DNA from: Maribacter flavus | GTDB lineage: Bacteria; Bacteroidota; Bacteroidia; Flavobacteriales; Flavobacteriaceae | Length of the DNA stretch: 64,000 nt | Assembly: GCF_008386635.1 (NCBI RefSeq) | Contig: NZ_VUOE01000001.1 | Location: forward strand, 2,342,185-2,406,184 | Reading direction: 5' to 3' | Shown here: positions 8,034 through 16,602 of the stretch, one piece after another | Position numbering within the stretch: position 1 is the first letter of the stretch | Layout of the letters: the number at the start of each line of letters is the position of its first letter | Made by a program: the position numbers and the translations under genes | Notes under the pieces: model-generated | Told to the model about the DNA's origin: nothing | What the model saw: the letters and a program-made list of their open reading frames with translations, nothing else | The model's database searches: none

Positions 8034-9176
8034 TTACAGGTCAAATTCATCAAAAGGGTTTTTTATCTTGTCCAAACTGGTCGAACTTACATGTGTGTAG
8101 ATCATCGTAGTCTTAGCGCTGTTATGGCCCAACAGCTCCTGAATGTACCTGAGGTCAGTACCGTTCTCCAACAAATGCGTCGCATGGCTATGTCTAAGGG
8201 TATGAAGGGTGATAGGCTTTTCTATCCCCGTGTTCAACAGGGAGCGCTTGAGTACCTGCCTGGCACTAACCGTGGAATAAGCACCACCATTTTGTCCTTC
8301 GAAAACAAAATCATTAGGCTCGTAGCATGAATAATACTCGATCAAAAGGGCTTTCATTCTTTCCGGTAAAGGTACATATCTGTCCTTGGAACCTTTAGCG
8401 GACCTGACATGCATGAACCTTCGTTTCATATCTATGTCCCTTACTCGTAGGCCCAATGCCTCACCAATCCTTAGGCCACATGAATACAGTAAACTAAGTA
8501 ACGTTTTATGTTTAAGGTTTGGCGTAGACGCCAATATAGATTTTACTTCATCTATGGAAAGTACCACAGGGAGTTTTTTGGATTTTTTGGGACGTTCCAA
8601 ACCATCGGCAATCAAAATGCAATTTACCCGGTCGCGATAAAATAGTTTTATGGTATTGATAGCCTGATTTTGGTACGTATATGAAAACCGATTCGCCAAA
8701 ATGTAGTTGGTGTTAAAATCTATAATATCCGTTTCGGTTATAGAGTGTATGGGTTTAGGGTGTTTAAATCTAAAAAACTGTAGCAACATACTTTCATAGG
8801 TATTGATTGTATTTAGACTATACCGTTTTTGTTGCATCCATTCCCTGAACAACTTTATATTCTTTTTTAGGTCTTGTGAAATGTTAGCATCTAGGACAAA
8901 CTTTTTTTTGGCGCCATCGTGCCTGTCATTTTTTCTTTTATTACTTATTGCGGAATAATCAATATAGTAGTTTTTGGCCCTCAGGTATTGAAATAGACTA
9001 TTCGTTATTTCCCTGGTAAATAAAGTGTAAAAACTTCGAAGGCCAGAACTCCACTGTATCCCGGGAAATTTCTTTACATACTCCTTTAGTTCCAGATTAT
9101 ATTCAAAGCCTACTATTAATACCTCTTGCCCATTATGATGGGATTTAGAGAAAATGATAATGGGTCTTTCCTGCAT
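8034..9176 (-). CDS. Tyrosine-type site-specific recombinase (XerC/D-like)
   Basis: A 380-residue integrase. Residues 1-80 form an extra N-terminal domain (WSSGLRSFYTLFT) common in Bacteroidota recombinases, 105-190 are the SAM-like core-binding domain, and 200-370 the catalytic domain. All catalytic residues are visible: Arg236 in CGLRIGEAL, Lys264 in the SAKGSKDR hairpin, His325-x-x-Arg328 in HTLRHSHATH, His351 in LLGHNS and Tyr360 in MIYTHV. It is unrelated in sequence to the integrase at 3296-4638, is placed in the island interior and diverges from the zinc-ribbon gene. It may come from a second element nested in the island. Its target site is unknown. Confidence 0.92.
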   Translation of the reverse strand: MQERPIIIFSKSHHNGQEVLIVGFEYNLELKEYVKKFPGIQWSSGLRSFYTLFTREITNSLFQYLRAKNYYIDYSAISNKRKNDRHDGAKKKFVLDANISQDLKKNIKLFREWMQQKRYSLNTINTYESMLLQFFRFKHPKPIHSITETDIIDFNTNYILANRFSYTYQNQAINTIKLFYRDRVNCILIADGLERPKKSKKLPVVLSIDEVKSILASTPNLKHKTLLSLLYSCGLRIGEALGLRVRDIDMKRRFMHVRSAKGSKDRYVPLPERMKALLIEYYSCYEPNDFVFEGQNGGAYSTVSARQVLKRSLLNTGIEKPITLHTLRHSHATHLLENGTDLRYIQELLGHNSAKTTMIYTHVSSTSLDKIKNPFDEFDL

Positions 9177-9272
9177 ATGATTTTTAAGCCCAATATCAGC
9201 TAATTAAATCATTTAATAGTATCTTAATCGAATAATGTTCGCATATACATTCGACTAATTTTTTGAAAAAGC

Positions 9273-9650
9273 ATGGACCAAAAACATTGTTTATACTGTG
9301 GCGAGATACTGAAGGGGAGGAGCGACAAAAAATATTGCAACTTGCATTGCAAGAGTGCCTATCAATATGAAAAGTCCAAAAATCTGCCGGAACGGTTCTT
9401 CGATAAGGTCGATAACCAATTGCGGTTGAACCGAAAGATCCTAAAGGAATTCAACAAGGGCGGCAAGGTCACGGTACGTAAGGAGCTATTGACGGATGTA
9501 GGTTTTAATGATCGTTACCATACCCATATATGGAGAAACCAAAAGGGAGATGTATACCAATTTATATATGAATATGGATATCTACCCCGGATGGAAAACG
9601 GTAGGGAAAAGTACGTGCTTATAATTTGGCAGGACTTCATGGAAAAATAG
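9273..9650 (+). CDS. Small zinc-ribbon protein
   Basis: A 125-residue protein with a treble-clef/zinc-ribbon signature at the N-terminus: CLYCG at residues 6-10, then KKYCNLHCKSAYQ at 19-31, giving CxxC...CxxxC ligands like DUF2116-type ribbons. The rest is basic and charged with a predicted small helical/beta region and no membrane segment. It diverges from the recombinase gene, with 96 bp between the starts. A nucleic-acid-binding or accessory role in recombination is possible but is only inferred from this placement. Confidence 0.7.
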   Translation: MDQKHCLYCGEILKGRSDKKYCNLHCKSAYQYEKSKNLPERFFDKVDNQLRLNRKILKEFNKGGKVTVRKELLTDVGFNDRYHTHIWRNQKGDVYQFIYEYGYLPRMENGREKYVLIIWQDFMEK

Positions 9651-10288
9651 GTAAGTTCCTTTAATACTATTCAATCCCCTGCGGGAGCCTGTCCTCGCTA
9701 AGCAGCTCGGCTGGCACCCTCGTTTCCATGGAAAAACCAAAACGGTCCAAGACCGTTCAGGATTTTCCTTCCCCTTCCCACAAATATTCAAAGTCAGGTT
9801 TTATATTTTTCCTTTATGGAATAATGCCAATTGAAAATTTATTCTTGCTAATTATCTTGTTTCAATTGCCAGAAAAGTTAAATCAGTACAATAGGAATAT
9901 TGAAAGGTGAATTTCGAATAAAAAATGTATCCGTGAAACGGATAGCAAGTTATGTTTTGCGGGTCCCAAAACTGTCTACTTCTTCGAAGTGAAAATTGAC
10001 TGATCCTTGAAAATATCCGAGATTCTACAAATTCTGAGAGTCTAAAAAATCGGAAACGAATTTTCCAAGGGTGAATATTTTGACCTATGATGGGAGAAAT
10101 ATTTAAACTAATTTCAAAAAAGCCGTTTAAGACTATTTCTTGTCAATAAAATCCTTTTGTGGAAAGGGGAAAAAGGAATTCATCACCAAATATTTCATTG
10201 TCTGGTAATTACTTAATCTAATCTTATGTAGAGTCCTGAGAGAAAATTTAACATAATTGTTGTACATATGTTGTACAGTAGAAATCAA
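9651..10288. other. Non-coding right part of the island
   Basis: No convincing gene is present. The stretch 9670-9760 is GC-richer than its surroundings and structured: palindrome TTTCCATGGAAA at 9723-9734 and hairpin AACGGTC-CAA-GACCGTT at 9741-9757. A further hairpin GTTTTG...CAAAAC lies near 9952-9970. The rest is AT-rich. Twin TTGTACA motifs at 10260-10277 may be recombinase arm sites. Confidence 0.4.
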
Positions 10289-10318
10289 AAAGGGCTTTCA
10301 ATCTTTTGAAAGCCCTTT
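10289..10318 (-). terminator. Intrinsic terminator of tRNA-fMet
   Basis: A 13-bp perfect stem (AAAGGGCTTTCAA / TTGAAAGCCCTTT) with a 4-nt loop, followed on the minus strand by a U-rich run. It lies just beyond the tRNA 3' end but inside the island, so the element seems to supply a replacement terminator. Confidence 0.8.
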
Positions 10319-10323
10319 GTTTG

Positions 10324-10400
<77 letters not shown>

Positions 10401-10410
10401 ATGTGGACGA

Positions 10411-10442
10411 CAAAGATACAATTGTTTTCAGGTAAATTCCAA
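10411..10442 (-). promoter_or_regulatory. Promoter of tRNA-fMet
   Basis: On the minus strand a -33 TTG (10440-10442) is separated by 21 nt from the -7 element TATCTTTG (10411-10418), matching the Bacteroidota housekeeping consensus. The tRNA begins 10 nt after the -7 element. Confidence 0.75.
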
Positions 10443-10556
10443 ATAAGAACCGATTAGATTTGAAGAATATCAAAAAGAAAGTTTTAATTGTCAGTGGTTA
10501 CACCGTTTTTAGATTTCAAAATGATATTTTCGTCATAAATAGCTACATTCGAAACT

Positions 10557-11921
10557 ATGGAGCAATTAAACGAGTTTTTGGTCAAGGCAATTTCTGGAAC
10601 AGAATGGCCCATGTTTGTTTTATTGATTGGAGGTGGATTATTTTTAATGCTCTATTCCAAACTGATGCCCTATCGTTATTTTGGGCATGCTTTGGCCATA
10701 ACCAGGGGCAAGTATGACGATGTCAATGCAAAGGGGGATGTAAGTTCCCTTCAAGCCCTGTCTGCTGCTGTGGCGGCCACTGTAGGTCTTGGAAATATTT
10801 CTGGGGTTGCCATAGCCATTCACGATGGGGGCCCAGGGGTTGTGTTTTGGATATGGATGACCGCACTAATTGGTATGTGTATCAAATTCTATTCCTGTAG
10901 TTTATCCATCATGTTCAGGGGGGAGGATTCCGAAGGTAAATTACAGGGAGGTCCCATGTTTTACATTATAAAAGGTCTTGGAAAGAAATATAAGCCGCTG
11001 GCCGTATTTTTTGCACTTGCCGGTCTTTTTGGATTTTTAGGTGTTTTTACGGCCAACCAGTTTACGGAAACTTTTATGAGCGTGGTGAATCCTTCGGATA
11101 CCATAGCCCAAATGAGTGAATTCAACTGGAAGTTGACTATTGGTTTTGTACTTGCCATTGTAAGTTCCTTTGTCATTTTTGGAGGGTTGGAAAAGATTGC
11201 GAAAGTAGCGACCGCTATAGTTCCTTTTATGGTCATGGTGTATTTGGTGGCGGTAATCATTGTTATGGTTATGAATGCTTCACAAGTGCTTCCCTCTTTA
11301 AAAATGATACTATCAGAGGCTTGGAATTTTAAATCGGTTTTTACAGGAGGTTTTTGGGGACTTGTAATTATAGGGGTCCGAAGGGCCATGTTTTCCAATG
11401 AAGCAGGTTTGGGTAGTGCTCCCATGTACCATGGGCAATCCAAAAACGATGAGCCCATTAGGGAAGGTTTGGTGGCCATGTTGGGTCCGTTTATAGATAC
11501 CATTCTTGTATGCACCTTTACGGCGGTCGTCATTATTCTTAGCGGTGCTTACTTGGAGGAAGGCAGCGGTATCGTAATGACCCTGAACGCCTTCCAAAAG
11601 ACCCTTTTCGGTTTTGGGGATGAACTATTAATGGTCATAGTTTCTGCGTTTGCACTTTCCACCCTTTTTACATACTCCTATTATGGGGTAAAATGTCTTT
11701 CCTATTTGACCAATGCCAGAATCGGTCGTTTGTACAATGTCTATTTTGTGGTCATGATCGTTTTTGCGGCCGTGGCCTCTTTGGAACTGGTGAAAAATCT
11801 TATTGATTTATCATACGCCCTGATGGTAATTCCCAATATGATAGCGGTACTTTTGTTGGCACCTAAGGTAAATGCAGCTTCTAGGATTTATTTTGAAAAA
11901 TTAAAGAATGAACGAACATAA
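10557..11921 (+). CDS. Alanine/glycine:cation symporter (AGCS family)
   Basis: An inner-membrane secondary transporter importing alanine or glycine with Na+ or H+. The 454-residue length and about 11 hydrophobic segments are typical. Family signatures are the LSAAVAATVGLGNISGVA stretch near residue 68 and GGPGVVFWIWMTALIGM after it. A second conserved stretch is RRAMFSNEAGLGSAPM near 275-290. The ATG at 10557 is the first good start. The 3' end overlaps era by 14 bp, so the two are probably co-transcribed. The exact amino acid substrate is not determined from sequence. Confidence 0.93.
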   Translation: MEQLNEFLVKAISGTEWPMFVLLIGGGLFLMLYSKLMPYRYFGHALAITRGKYDDVNAKGDVSSLQALSAAVAATVGLGNISGVAIAIHDGGPGVVFWIWMTALIGMCIKFYSCSLSIMFRGEDSEGKLQGGPMFYIIKGLGKKYKPLAVFFALAGLFGFLGVFTANQFTETFMSVVNPSDTIAQMSEFNWKLTIGFVLAIVSSFVIFGGLEKIAKVATAIVPFMVMVYLVAVIIVMVMNASQVLPSLKMILSEAWNFKSVFTGGFWGLVIIGVRRAMFSNEAGLGSAPMYHGQSKNDEPIREGLVAMLGPFIDTILVCTFTAVVIILSGAYLEEGSGIVMTLNAFQKTLFGFGDELLMVIVSAFALSTLFTYSYYGVKCLSYLTNARIGRLYNVYFVVMIVFAAVASLELVKNLIDLSYALMVIPNMIAVLLLAPKVNAASRIYFEKLKNERT

Positions 11922-12792
11922 GGCAGGTTTTGTAAATATTATCGGTAATCCAAATGTGGGCAAGTCGACCCTAATGAATGCTTTCGTTGGGGAAAAACTT
12001 TCGATAATTACATCGAAGGCACAGACCACCAGACACAGGATTTTAGGTATCGTTAATGGGGACGATTTTCAGGTAATTCTTTCCGATACACCGGGAATCA
12101 TAAAGCCTGCATATGACCTACAGACTTCCATGATGGATTTTGTGAAATCGGCCTTTGAGGATGCCGATTTACTTTTGTACATGGTAGAAATTGGTGAAAA
12201 AGCATTGAAGGATGAGCAATTTTTTAACAAGATTAAAAATTCCAAAATACCAGTTTTACTGCTATTGAACAAGGTCGATAAAGCGAGTCAGGAACTATTG
12301 GAGGAACAGGTACAGTATTGGCAGCAAGAACTTCCCTCGGTTGAAATCCATCCTATTTCCGCGCTTCAAAACTTTAATGTTCAAGGTGTATTCGAACGGA
12401 TTTTGGAATTATTGCCAGCTTCGCCCCCATACTATCCAAAAGACCAGTTGACCGATAAGCCTGAGCGTTTTTTTGTGAATGAGACCATTCGTGAAAAAAT
12501 ACTTATAAACTACAAAAAGGAAATTCCGTATGCGGTAGAGGTAGAAACCGAAGAATTTCTGGAGGACGAGGAAATTATTAGAATTCGATCGGTGATTATG
12601 GTAGAGCGTGACTCCCAGAAAGGAATTATTATTGGTCATAAAGGAAGTGCCTTAAAGAAAGTAGGCATGGAGGCCCGTAAGGATTTGGAAAAATTCTTTG
12701 ACAAACAGGTCCATATTGAACTTTTTGTGAAAGTGAACAAGAACTGGCGAAATGATAGCAGACAGCTAAGAAGATTTGGCTATAATAATTAA
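11908..12792 (+). CDS. era: GTPase Era
   Basis: Era binds the 3' end of 16S rRNA and helps mature the 30S subunit. The G1 motif GNPNVGKST is at residues 13-21, G3 DTPG near 61-64 and G4 NKVD near 121-124; the C-terminal KH domain contains IIIGHKGSALKKVG. The 294-residue length is usual. The start ATG lies inside the end of the AGCS gene, implying translational coupling. der lies 1 kb downstream, separated by an acetyltransferase gene. Confidence 0.98.
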   Translation: MNEHKAGFVNIIGNPNVGKSTLMNAFVGEKLSIITSKAQTTRHRILGIVNGDDFQVILSDTPGIIKPAYDLQTSMMDFVKSAFEDADLLLYMVEIGEKALKDEQFFNKIKNSKIPVLLLLNKVDKASQELLEEQVQYWQQELPSVEIHPISALQNFNVQGVFERILELLPASPPYYPKDQLTDKPERFFVNETIREKILINYKKEIPYAVEVETEEFLEDEEIIRIRSVIMVERDSQKGIIIGHKGSALKKVGMEARKDLEKFFDKQVHIELFVKVNKNWRNDSRQLRRFGYNN

Positions 12793-12983
12793 TTTGGTGA
12801 CATAAAAAGTTTATTTTTTCTAACCCACTATCCTGGAGTTCTTTACATCTTCCATACTCTAATTGAAGCAATAATACTTCCTTTCTGCATTAAAACTTTT
12901 ATCGAAAAAATTGCTTTTTCTGCCAGATCGTGTAGATCTTTACATATCTTTGGTATCGATGAAATGCAAATAAAACCGATAAA

Positions 12984-13697
12984 ATGCAAAATATAGTCAT
13001 ATTTGGTGCTTCTGGCCATGGTAGTGTTGTCTTGGATTGCATTGAAAAGGAAGGTAAGTACAAGGTGGTTGGTTTCATCGATTCCTTCAAGAAAAAAGGT
13101 GCCATGGTGAACGGATATCCGATACTAGGAACCGAATTTGATCTACCATTTTTAATCGATAAGTATACGATCCGTGGAGGTATCGTGGCAATTGGAGACA
13201 ATTGGATTCGTAATTCCATGGTAGAACGAATCAATAAAATTTCACCCAATTTTTCATACGTCACAGTTATTCACCCTAGTGCTGAGGTGGGTAAGGAAGT
13301 ACAGATTGGAGTAGGAACCGTGATAATGCCCGGAGTCATTGTAAATGCAAATGCCATCATAGGTAATTTTTGTCTTTTAAATACCAATAGTTCTTTAGGA
13401 CATGATGGTTTCATGCAGGATTTTTCCAGTTTGGCCCCAAAAACGTGTACGGGAGGAAATCTCATTTTGGGTAAGTATTCCGCCATTTGTCTGGGAGCCA
13501 ATGTTATCGATTCTATTTCTATTGGACATCATACAGTAGTTGGTGCGGGCTCTTTGGTGGTGGGAAATTTGGAAAGTAACATTCTGGCATTTGGTTCCCC
13601 GGCAAAGAAAATAAGGGTAAGGGGCATAGGCGAACCTTACATGTCCGGCAGAAAAGGCAGATTGGACGTCATCCCTCTTTACAAGTGGGAGGAATAA
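12984..13697 (+). CDS. NeuD/PglD-like sugar O/N-acyltransferase
   Basis: A cytoplasmic hexapeptide-repeat transferase. Residues 1-90 form the NeuD-type Rossmann domain with IVIFGASGHGSVVLDCI, and 95-215 the left-handed beta-helix with repeats such as IGVGTVIMPGVIVNANAIIG. The likely catalytic His is in SLGHDGF. The family transfers acetyl or acyl groups to sugars for sialic-acid-like or capsule glycans, or for bacillosamine. No glycan genes surround it: it stands alone between era and der, with 191 bp upstream and 55 bp downstream. Its acceptor is unknown. Confidence 0.88.
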   Translation: MQNIVIFGASGHGSVVLDCIEKEGKYKVVGFIDSFKKKGAMVNGYPILGTEFDLPFLIDKYTIRGGIVAIGDNWIRNSMVERINKISPNFSYVTVIHPSAEVGKEVQIGVGTVIMPGVIVNANAIIGNFCLLNTNSSLGHDGFMQDFSSLAPKTCTGGNLILGKYSAICLGANVIDSISIGHHTVVGAGSLVVGNLESNILAFGSPAKKIRVRGIGEPYMSGRKGRLDVIPLYKWEE

Positions 13698-13752
13698 TTT
13701 CTTATAATTTTCTCAGTACTTTAATTACTACCTTTGCCCCCAAATAAATGTT

Positions 13753-15057
13753 ATGGGTGCTATAGTCGCTATTGTAGGAAGGCCTAATGTGGGTAAGTCG
13801 ACTTTTTTTAATCGATTAATTCAGCGCAGGGAGGCTATCGTGGATGCCGTAAGCGGGGTGACCCGAGATCGTCATTACGGGAAAAGCGACTGGAACGGAA
13901 AGGAATTTTCTGTTATTGATACAGGGGGTTACGTGCTGGGAAGCGATGATGTTTTCGAGCAGGAAATCGATAAGCAGGTAGAATTGGCCATACAAGAAGC
14001 GGATGCCATCATTTTTATGGTCGATGTGGAAACCGGTGTGACCGGAATGGACGAGGATGTAGCAAAATTATTGAGACGCGTAAACAAGCCTGTTTTCTTG
14101 GCCGTCAATAAAGTGGACAATGCCATGCGCGAAGAGGATGCCGTCGAGTTTTATTCTTTGGGGCTTGGCGACTTTTATACATTATCCAGTATAAATGGAA
14201 GCGGCACAGGAGAATTGCTGGATGCCTTGGTAGAAAAACTGCCTGAATCCGTAAAGGAAGAAAGTGAACTTCCAAGATTTGCCGTTGTTGGAAGGCCCAA
14301 TGCAGGAAAATCTTCATTTATCAATGCCCTAATTGGTGAAGAACGATACATCGTTACCGATATTGCCGGAACTACCCGGGACAGTATCGATACAAAGTAT
14401 AACCGATTCGGGTTTGAATTCAATTTGGTGGATACGGCCGGTATTCGAAAGAAATCGAAGGTTAAGGAAGATCTGGAATTTTATTCCGTGATGCGCTCCG
14501 TAAGAGCCATTGAACATTGCGATGTGTGTTTGTTACTATTGGATGCCACGCGTGGATTTGACGGTCAAGTTGAAAATATATTTTGGTTGGCCGCCAGGAA
14601 CAATAAGGGAATTGTGATTCTGGTCAATAAATGGGACTTGGTGGCAGATAAGGAAACCAATACGATAAAGGAATACACAAAAGCTATCAAAAAGGCTATT
14701 GAGCCTTTTACGGATGTCCCAATTTTGTTCATTTCCGTATTGACCAAACAACGTATTTTTAAGGCCATCGAAACAGCCGTCGAGGTATATCAGAATCGAA
14801 GCAAAAAAATCAAGACGCGGGAATTTAATGATGTCATGCTTCCCTTGATCGAGAATTATCCGCCACCTGCCCATAAAGGCAAGTATGTTAAGATTAAGTT
14901 CTGTACCCAGCTACCTACGCCTTATCCGCAATTTGCCTTTTTTTGTAATCTACCACAGTATGTGAAGGATCCCTATAAAAGATACTTGGAAAATAAGATT
15001 CGTGAAGAATTTGATTTTACGGGTGTTCCCATTACCGTTTTTATGAGGAAGAAATGA
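13753..15057 (+). CDS. der: Ribosome biogenesis GTPase Der (EngA)
   Basis: An essential double-GTPase for 50S assembly. The first G domain has GRPNVGKST at residues 8-16 and NKVD; the second has GRPNAGKSS near 180 and NKWD. A C-terminal KH-like domain follows (about 350-434). The 434-residue length is normal. TACCTTTG at 13729-13736, just before the start, resembles a -7 element with a short leader, though I see no matching TTG, so its own promoter is tentative. Confidence 0.98.
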   Translation: MGAIVAIVGRPNVGKSTFFNRLIQRREAIVDAVSGVTRDRHYGKSDWNGKEFSVIDTGGYVLGSDDVFEQEIDKQVELAIQEADAIIFMVDVETGVTGMDEDVAKLLRRVNKPVFLAVNKVDNAMREEDAVEFYSLGLGDFYTLSSINGSGTGELLDALVEKLPESVKEESELPRFAVVGRPNAGKSSFINALIGEERYIVTDIAGTTRDSIDTKYNRFGFEFNLVDTAGIRKKSKVKEDLEFYSVMRSVRAIEHCDVCLLLLDATRGFDGQVENIFWLAARNNKGIVILVNKWDLVADKETNTIKEYTKAIKKAIEPFTDVPILFISVLTKQRIFKAIETAVEVYQNRSKKIKTREFNDVMLPLIENYPPPAHKGKYVKIKFCTQLPTPYPQFAFFCNLPQYVKDPYKRYLENKIREEFDFTGVPITVFMRKK

Positions 15058-15308
15058 TTTATAAGGAGTTAGGAGATAGGAAATGAAAAGTGAAAAGTGT
15101 TTTTTTTGCTAAAAGCTAAACACCGAATGATTGAAAGTTATTGTTCATAAGTCATTAGCAGTAGTCCAGTTGTCAATAAGTAGAGTATTATTGAGTTTAT
15201 CTCAACAATGGACAAGTACCTTTTTGTATCGATTATTAACCCGTGAACAATTTGATGTAAAGCGTACAGTGTGTAGCGAATAGCTTCTAGCGAATTCAAA
15301 CAACCAAC

Positions 15309-16178
15309 TTACCAACCTCCAGAGGCACCTCCGCCGCCAAATCCGCCACCGCCAAATCCACCGCCAAAACCTCCTCCACCAAAGTTTCCACCACTAAATC
15401 CACCCCCGGAAGAGCCGCTTCTTCCCATATTGCTCAATATGATTACATCCCATGGGCTTAATCCACGCCTTCTACCTCCACGACCATTATTTCCACCTTT
15501 GCGACTCCATAGAATGAAAAGAATGATTAGAAAAATTAGAAAAGGTAAAAATGAAGAAAGCGGGGGTCCCTTCGTTTCGTCAAAAGTTCTGTCCTCCTTG
15601 AACTCGCCATTGAGGACTTGAAAAATGGCATCTGCACCTAAATTTAGTCCTTGATAATAGTCTCCTTTCTTGAATTCAGGGATAATGATATTCTGAATTA
15701 TGCGGCGCGACATGGCATCCGTCAGGGAGCCTTCTACGCCATATCCCGTGTTTATGGCAATTTTACGATCGTCCCTCGCAAGAATGACCAATATTCCATT
15801 ATCCTTACGACTTTGCCCGATGCCCCATTTTTGACCCCATTGCGCCCCCAAGTAGTTAATGTTTTCACCCTCGGTGCTGGCAATGATGGCCATAACAATT
15901 TGGGTGGACGTACTGTCCGAATACCTAATCAATTTCTGTTCCAATGCCTTTTTTTGCCCTTCGGGCAACAGGTTCACATAATCGTAAACACTGGTTTGCA
16001 GGGAAGGTTTCGGCGGTATCTCGAACTGTCCATATGCAAGACAGGAAACAAAAATTAAGAAGACTGCTAGTAATTTTTGGGGAAAGCTTTTTAAAAAACT
16101 TAACGCACCCGTGCACGTAACGGAATTCCCCTCCTTTGGAGGGGTTAAGGGAGGCTTTTTATCCTTTTGAAACCTCAT
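15309..16178 (-). CDS. TPM-domain protein (YgcG family), Gly-rich C-terminus
   Basis: An exported or membrane-anchored TPM_phosphatase protein. It has a hydrophobic signal-like segment around residues 33-50 (LLAVFLIFVSCLAYGQ) and a TPM domain at about 60-185 with VYDYVNLLPEGQKKALE and DNGILVILARDDRKIAINTGYGVEG. A transmembrane helix (LPFLIFLIILFILW) and a C-terminus of GGGFGGG repeats follow. The first 27 residues before the signal (KPPLTPPKEGN) are encoded by an inserted palindromic repeat; no other start lies between it and the signal peptide. It overlaps the previous TPM gene by 20 bp in a LemA-TPM-TPM operon. Function is unknown in detail; a role in membrane protein quality or photosystem-like repair is known only for plant homologues. 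Confidence 0.85.
   Translation of the reverse strand: MRFQKDKKPPLTPPKEGNSVTCTGALSFLKSFPQKLLAVFLIFVSCLAYGQFEIPPKPSLQTSVYDYVNLLPEGQKKALEQKLIRYSDSTSTQIVMAIIASTEGENINYLGAQWGQKWGIGQSRKDNGILVILARDDRKIAINTGYGVEGSLTDAMSRRIIQNIIIPEFKKGDYYQGLNLGADAIFQVLNGEFKEDRTFDETKGPPLSSFLPFLIFLIILFILWSRKGGNNGRGGRRRGLSPWDVIILSNMGRSGSSGGGFSGGNFGGGGFGGGFGGGGFGGGGASGGW
16126..16160. repeat. G-rich palindromic repeat at the start of the TPM gene
   Basis: The sequence TTCCCCTCCTTTGGAGGGG followed by TTAAGGGAGGCTTT is palindromic and C/G-rich, unlike the AT-rich surroundings. A related block lies at 23036-23062 inside GSCFA and weaker look-alikes occur at 36070-36084 and 39077-39098. On the minus strand it encodes KPPLTPPKEGN. 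Confidence 0.7.
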
Positions 16179-16596
16179 TGCTCAGTTCGTTTGTGTCATT
16201 GGCATGCCAAGGAAAATGTACTTTTAGCTCCTTTCCTGCCTCCAAAATTCCTGCAACCAACCCTTGTTTAAATTGCCCTTTTTTAAAGTGTGTTTCAATG
16301 ATGTCCTTGGTAGAGTCCCAGAAGCCTTTGGGAACAACATCGTTAATGCCCTTGTCCCCGCAGATGACAAATTTTTTGTCGTGTACGGCAACATAAATCA
16401 ACACACCGTTGCCTTCCTTGGTATTGTCCATCTTCAATAGGTGGAAAATTTCCTTGGCACGTTCGTAATGGTTTTCCCTTGTGTGTGCCTCTATGTGCAC
16501 CCTAATTTCTCCAGAAGTATCTTTTTCCGCTTCCAAGATGGCCGCTACAATTTCCTGTTCTTCGGCCTGGGTCAAAAAATCCTCTACTTTGGACAT
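16159..16596 (-). CDS. TPM-domain protein (cytoplasmic)
   Basis: A 145-residue single TPM domain without a signal peptide. It opens with VEDFLTQAEEQEIVAAILEAEKDTSGEIRVHIEA, then NGVLIYVAVHDKKFVICGDKGIND, the usual TPM pattern. It lies between lemA (6 bp upstream) and the longer exported TPM protein (20-bp overlap), the conserved lemA-TPM-TPM order in Bacteroidota. Its function is unknown; the co-occurrence with LemA suggests a shared envelope-associated role, which is inference. Confidence 0.88.
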   Translation of the reverse strand: MSKVEDFLTQAEEQEIVAAILEAEKDTSGEIRVHIEAHTRENHYERAKEIFHLLKMDNTKEGNGVLIYVAVHDKKFVICGDKGINDVVPKGFWDSTKDIIETHFKKGQFKQGLVAGILEAGKELKVHFPWHANDTNELSNEVSKG

Positions 16597-16602
16597 CGGC
16601 TT

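Noticed and set aside
9728..9910. 60-residue plus-strand open frame in the island gap
   Set aside because: Starts inside a hairpin, has no family, and overlaps a structured non-coding block.
10460..10717. 85-residue frame overlapping the start of the AGCS gene
   Set aside because: Out of frame with a certain transporter gene.
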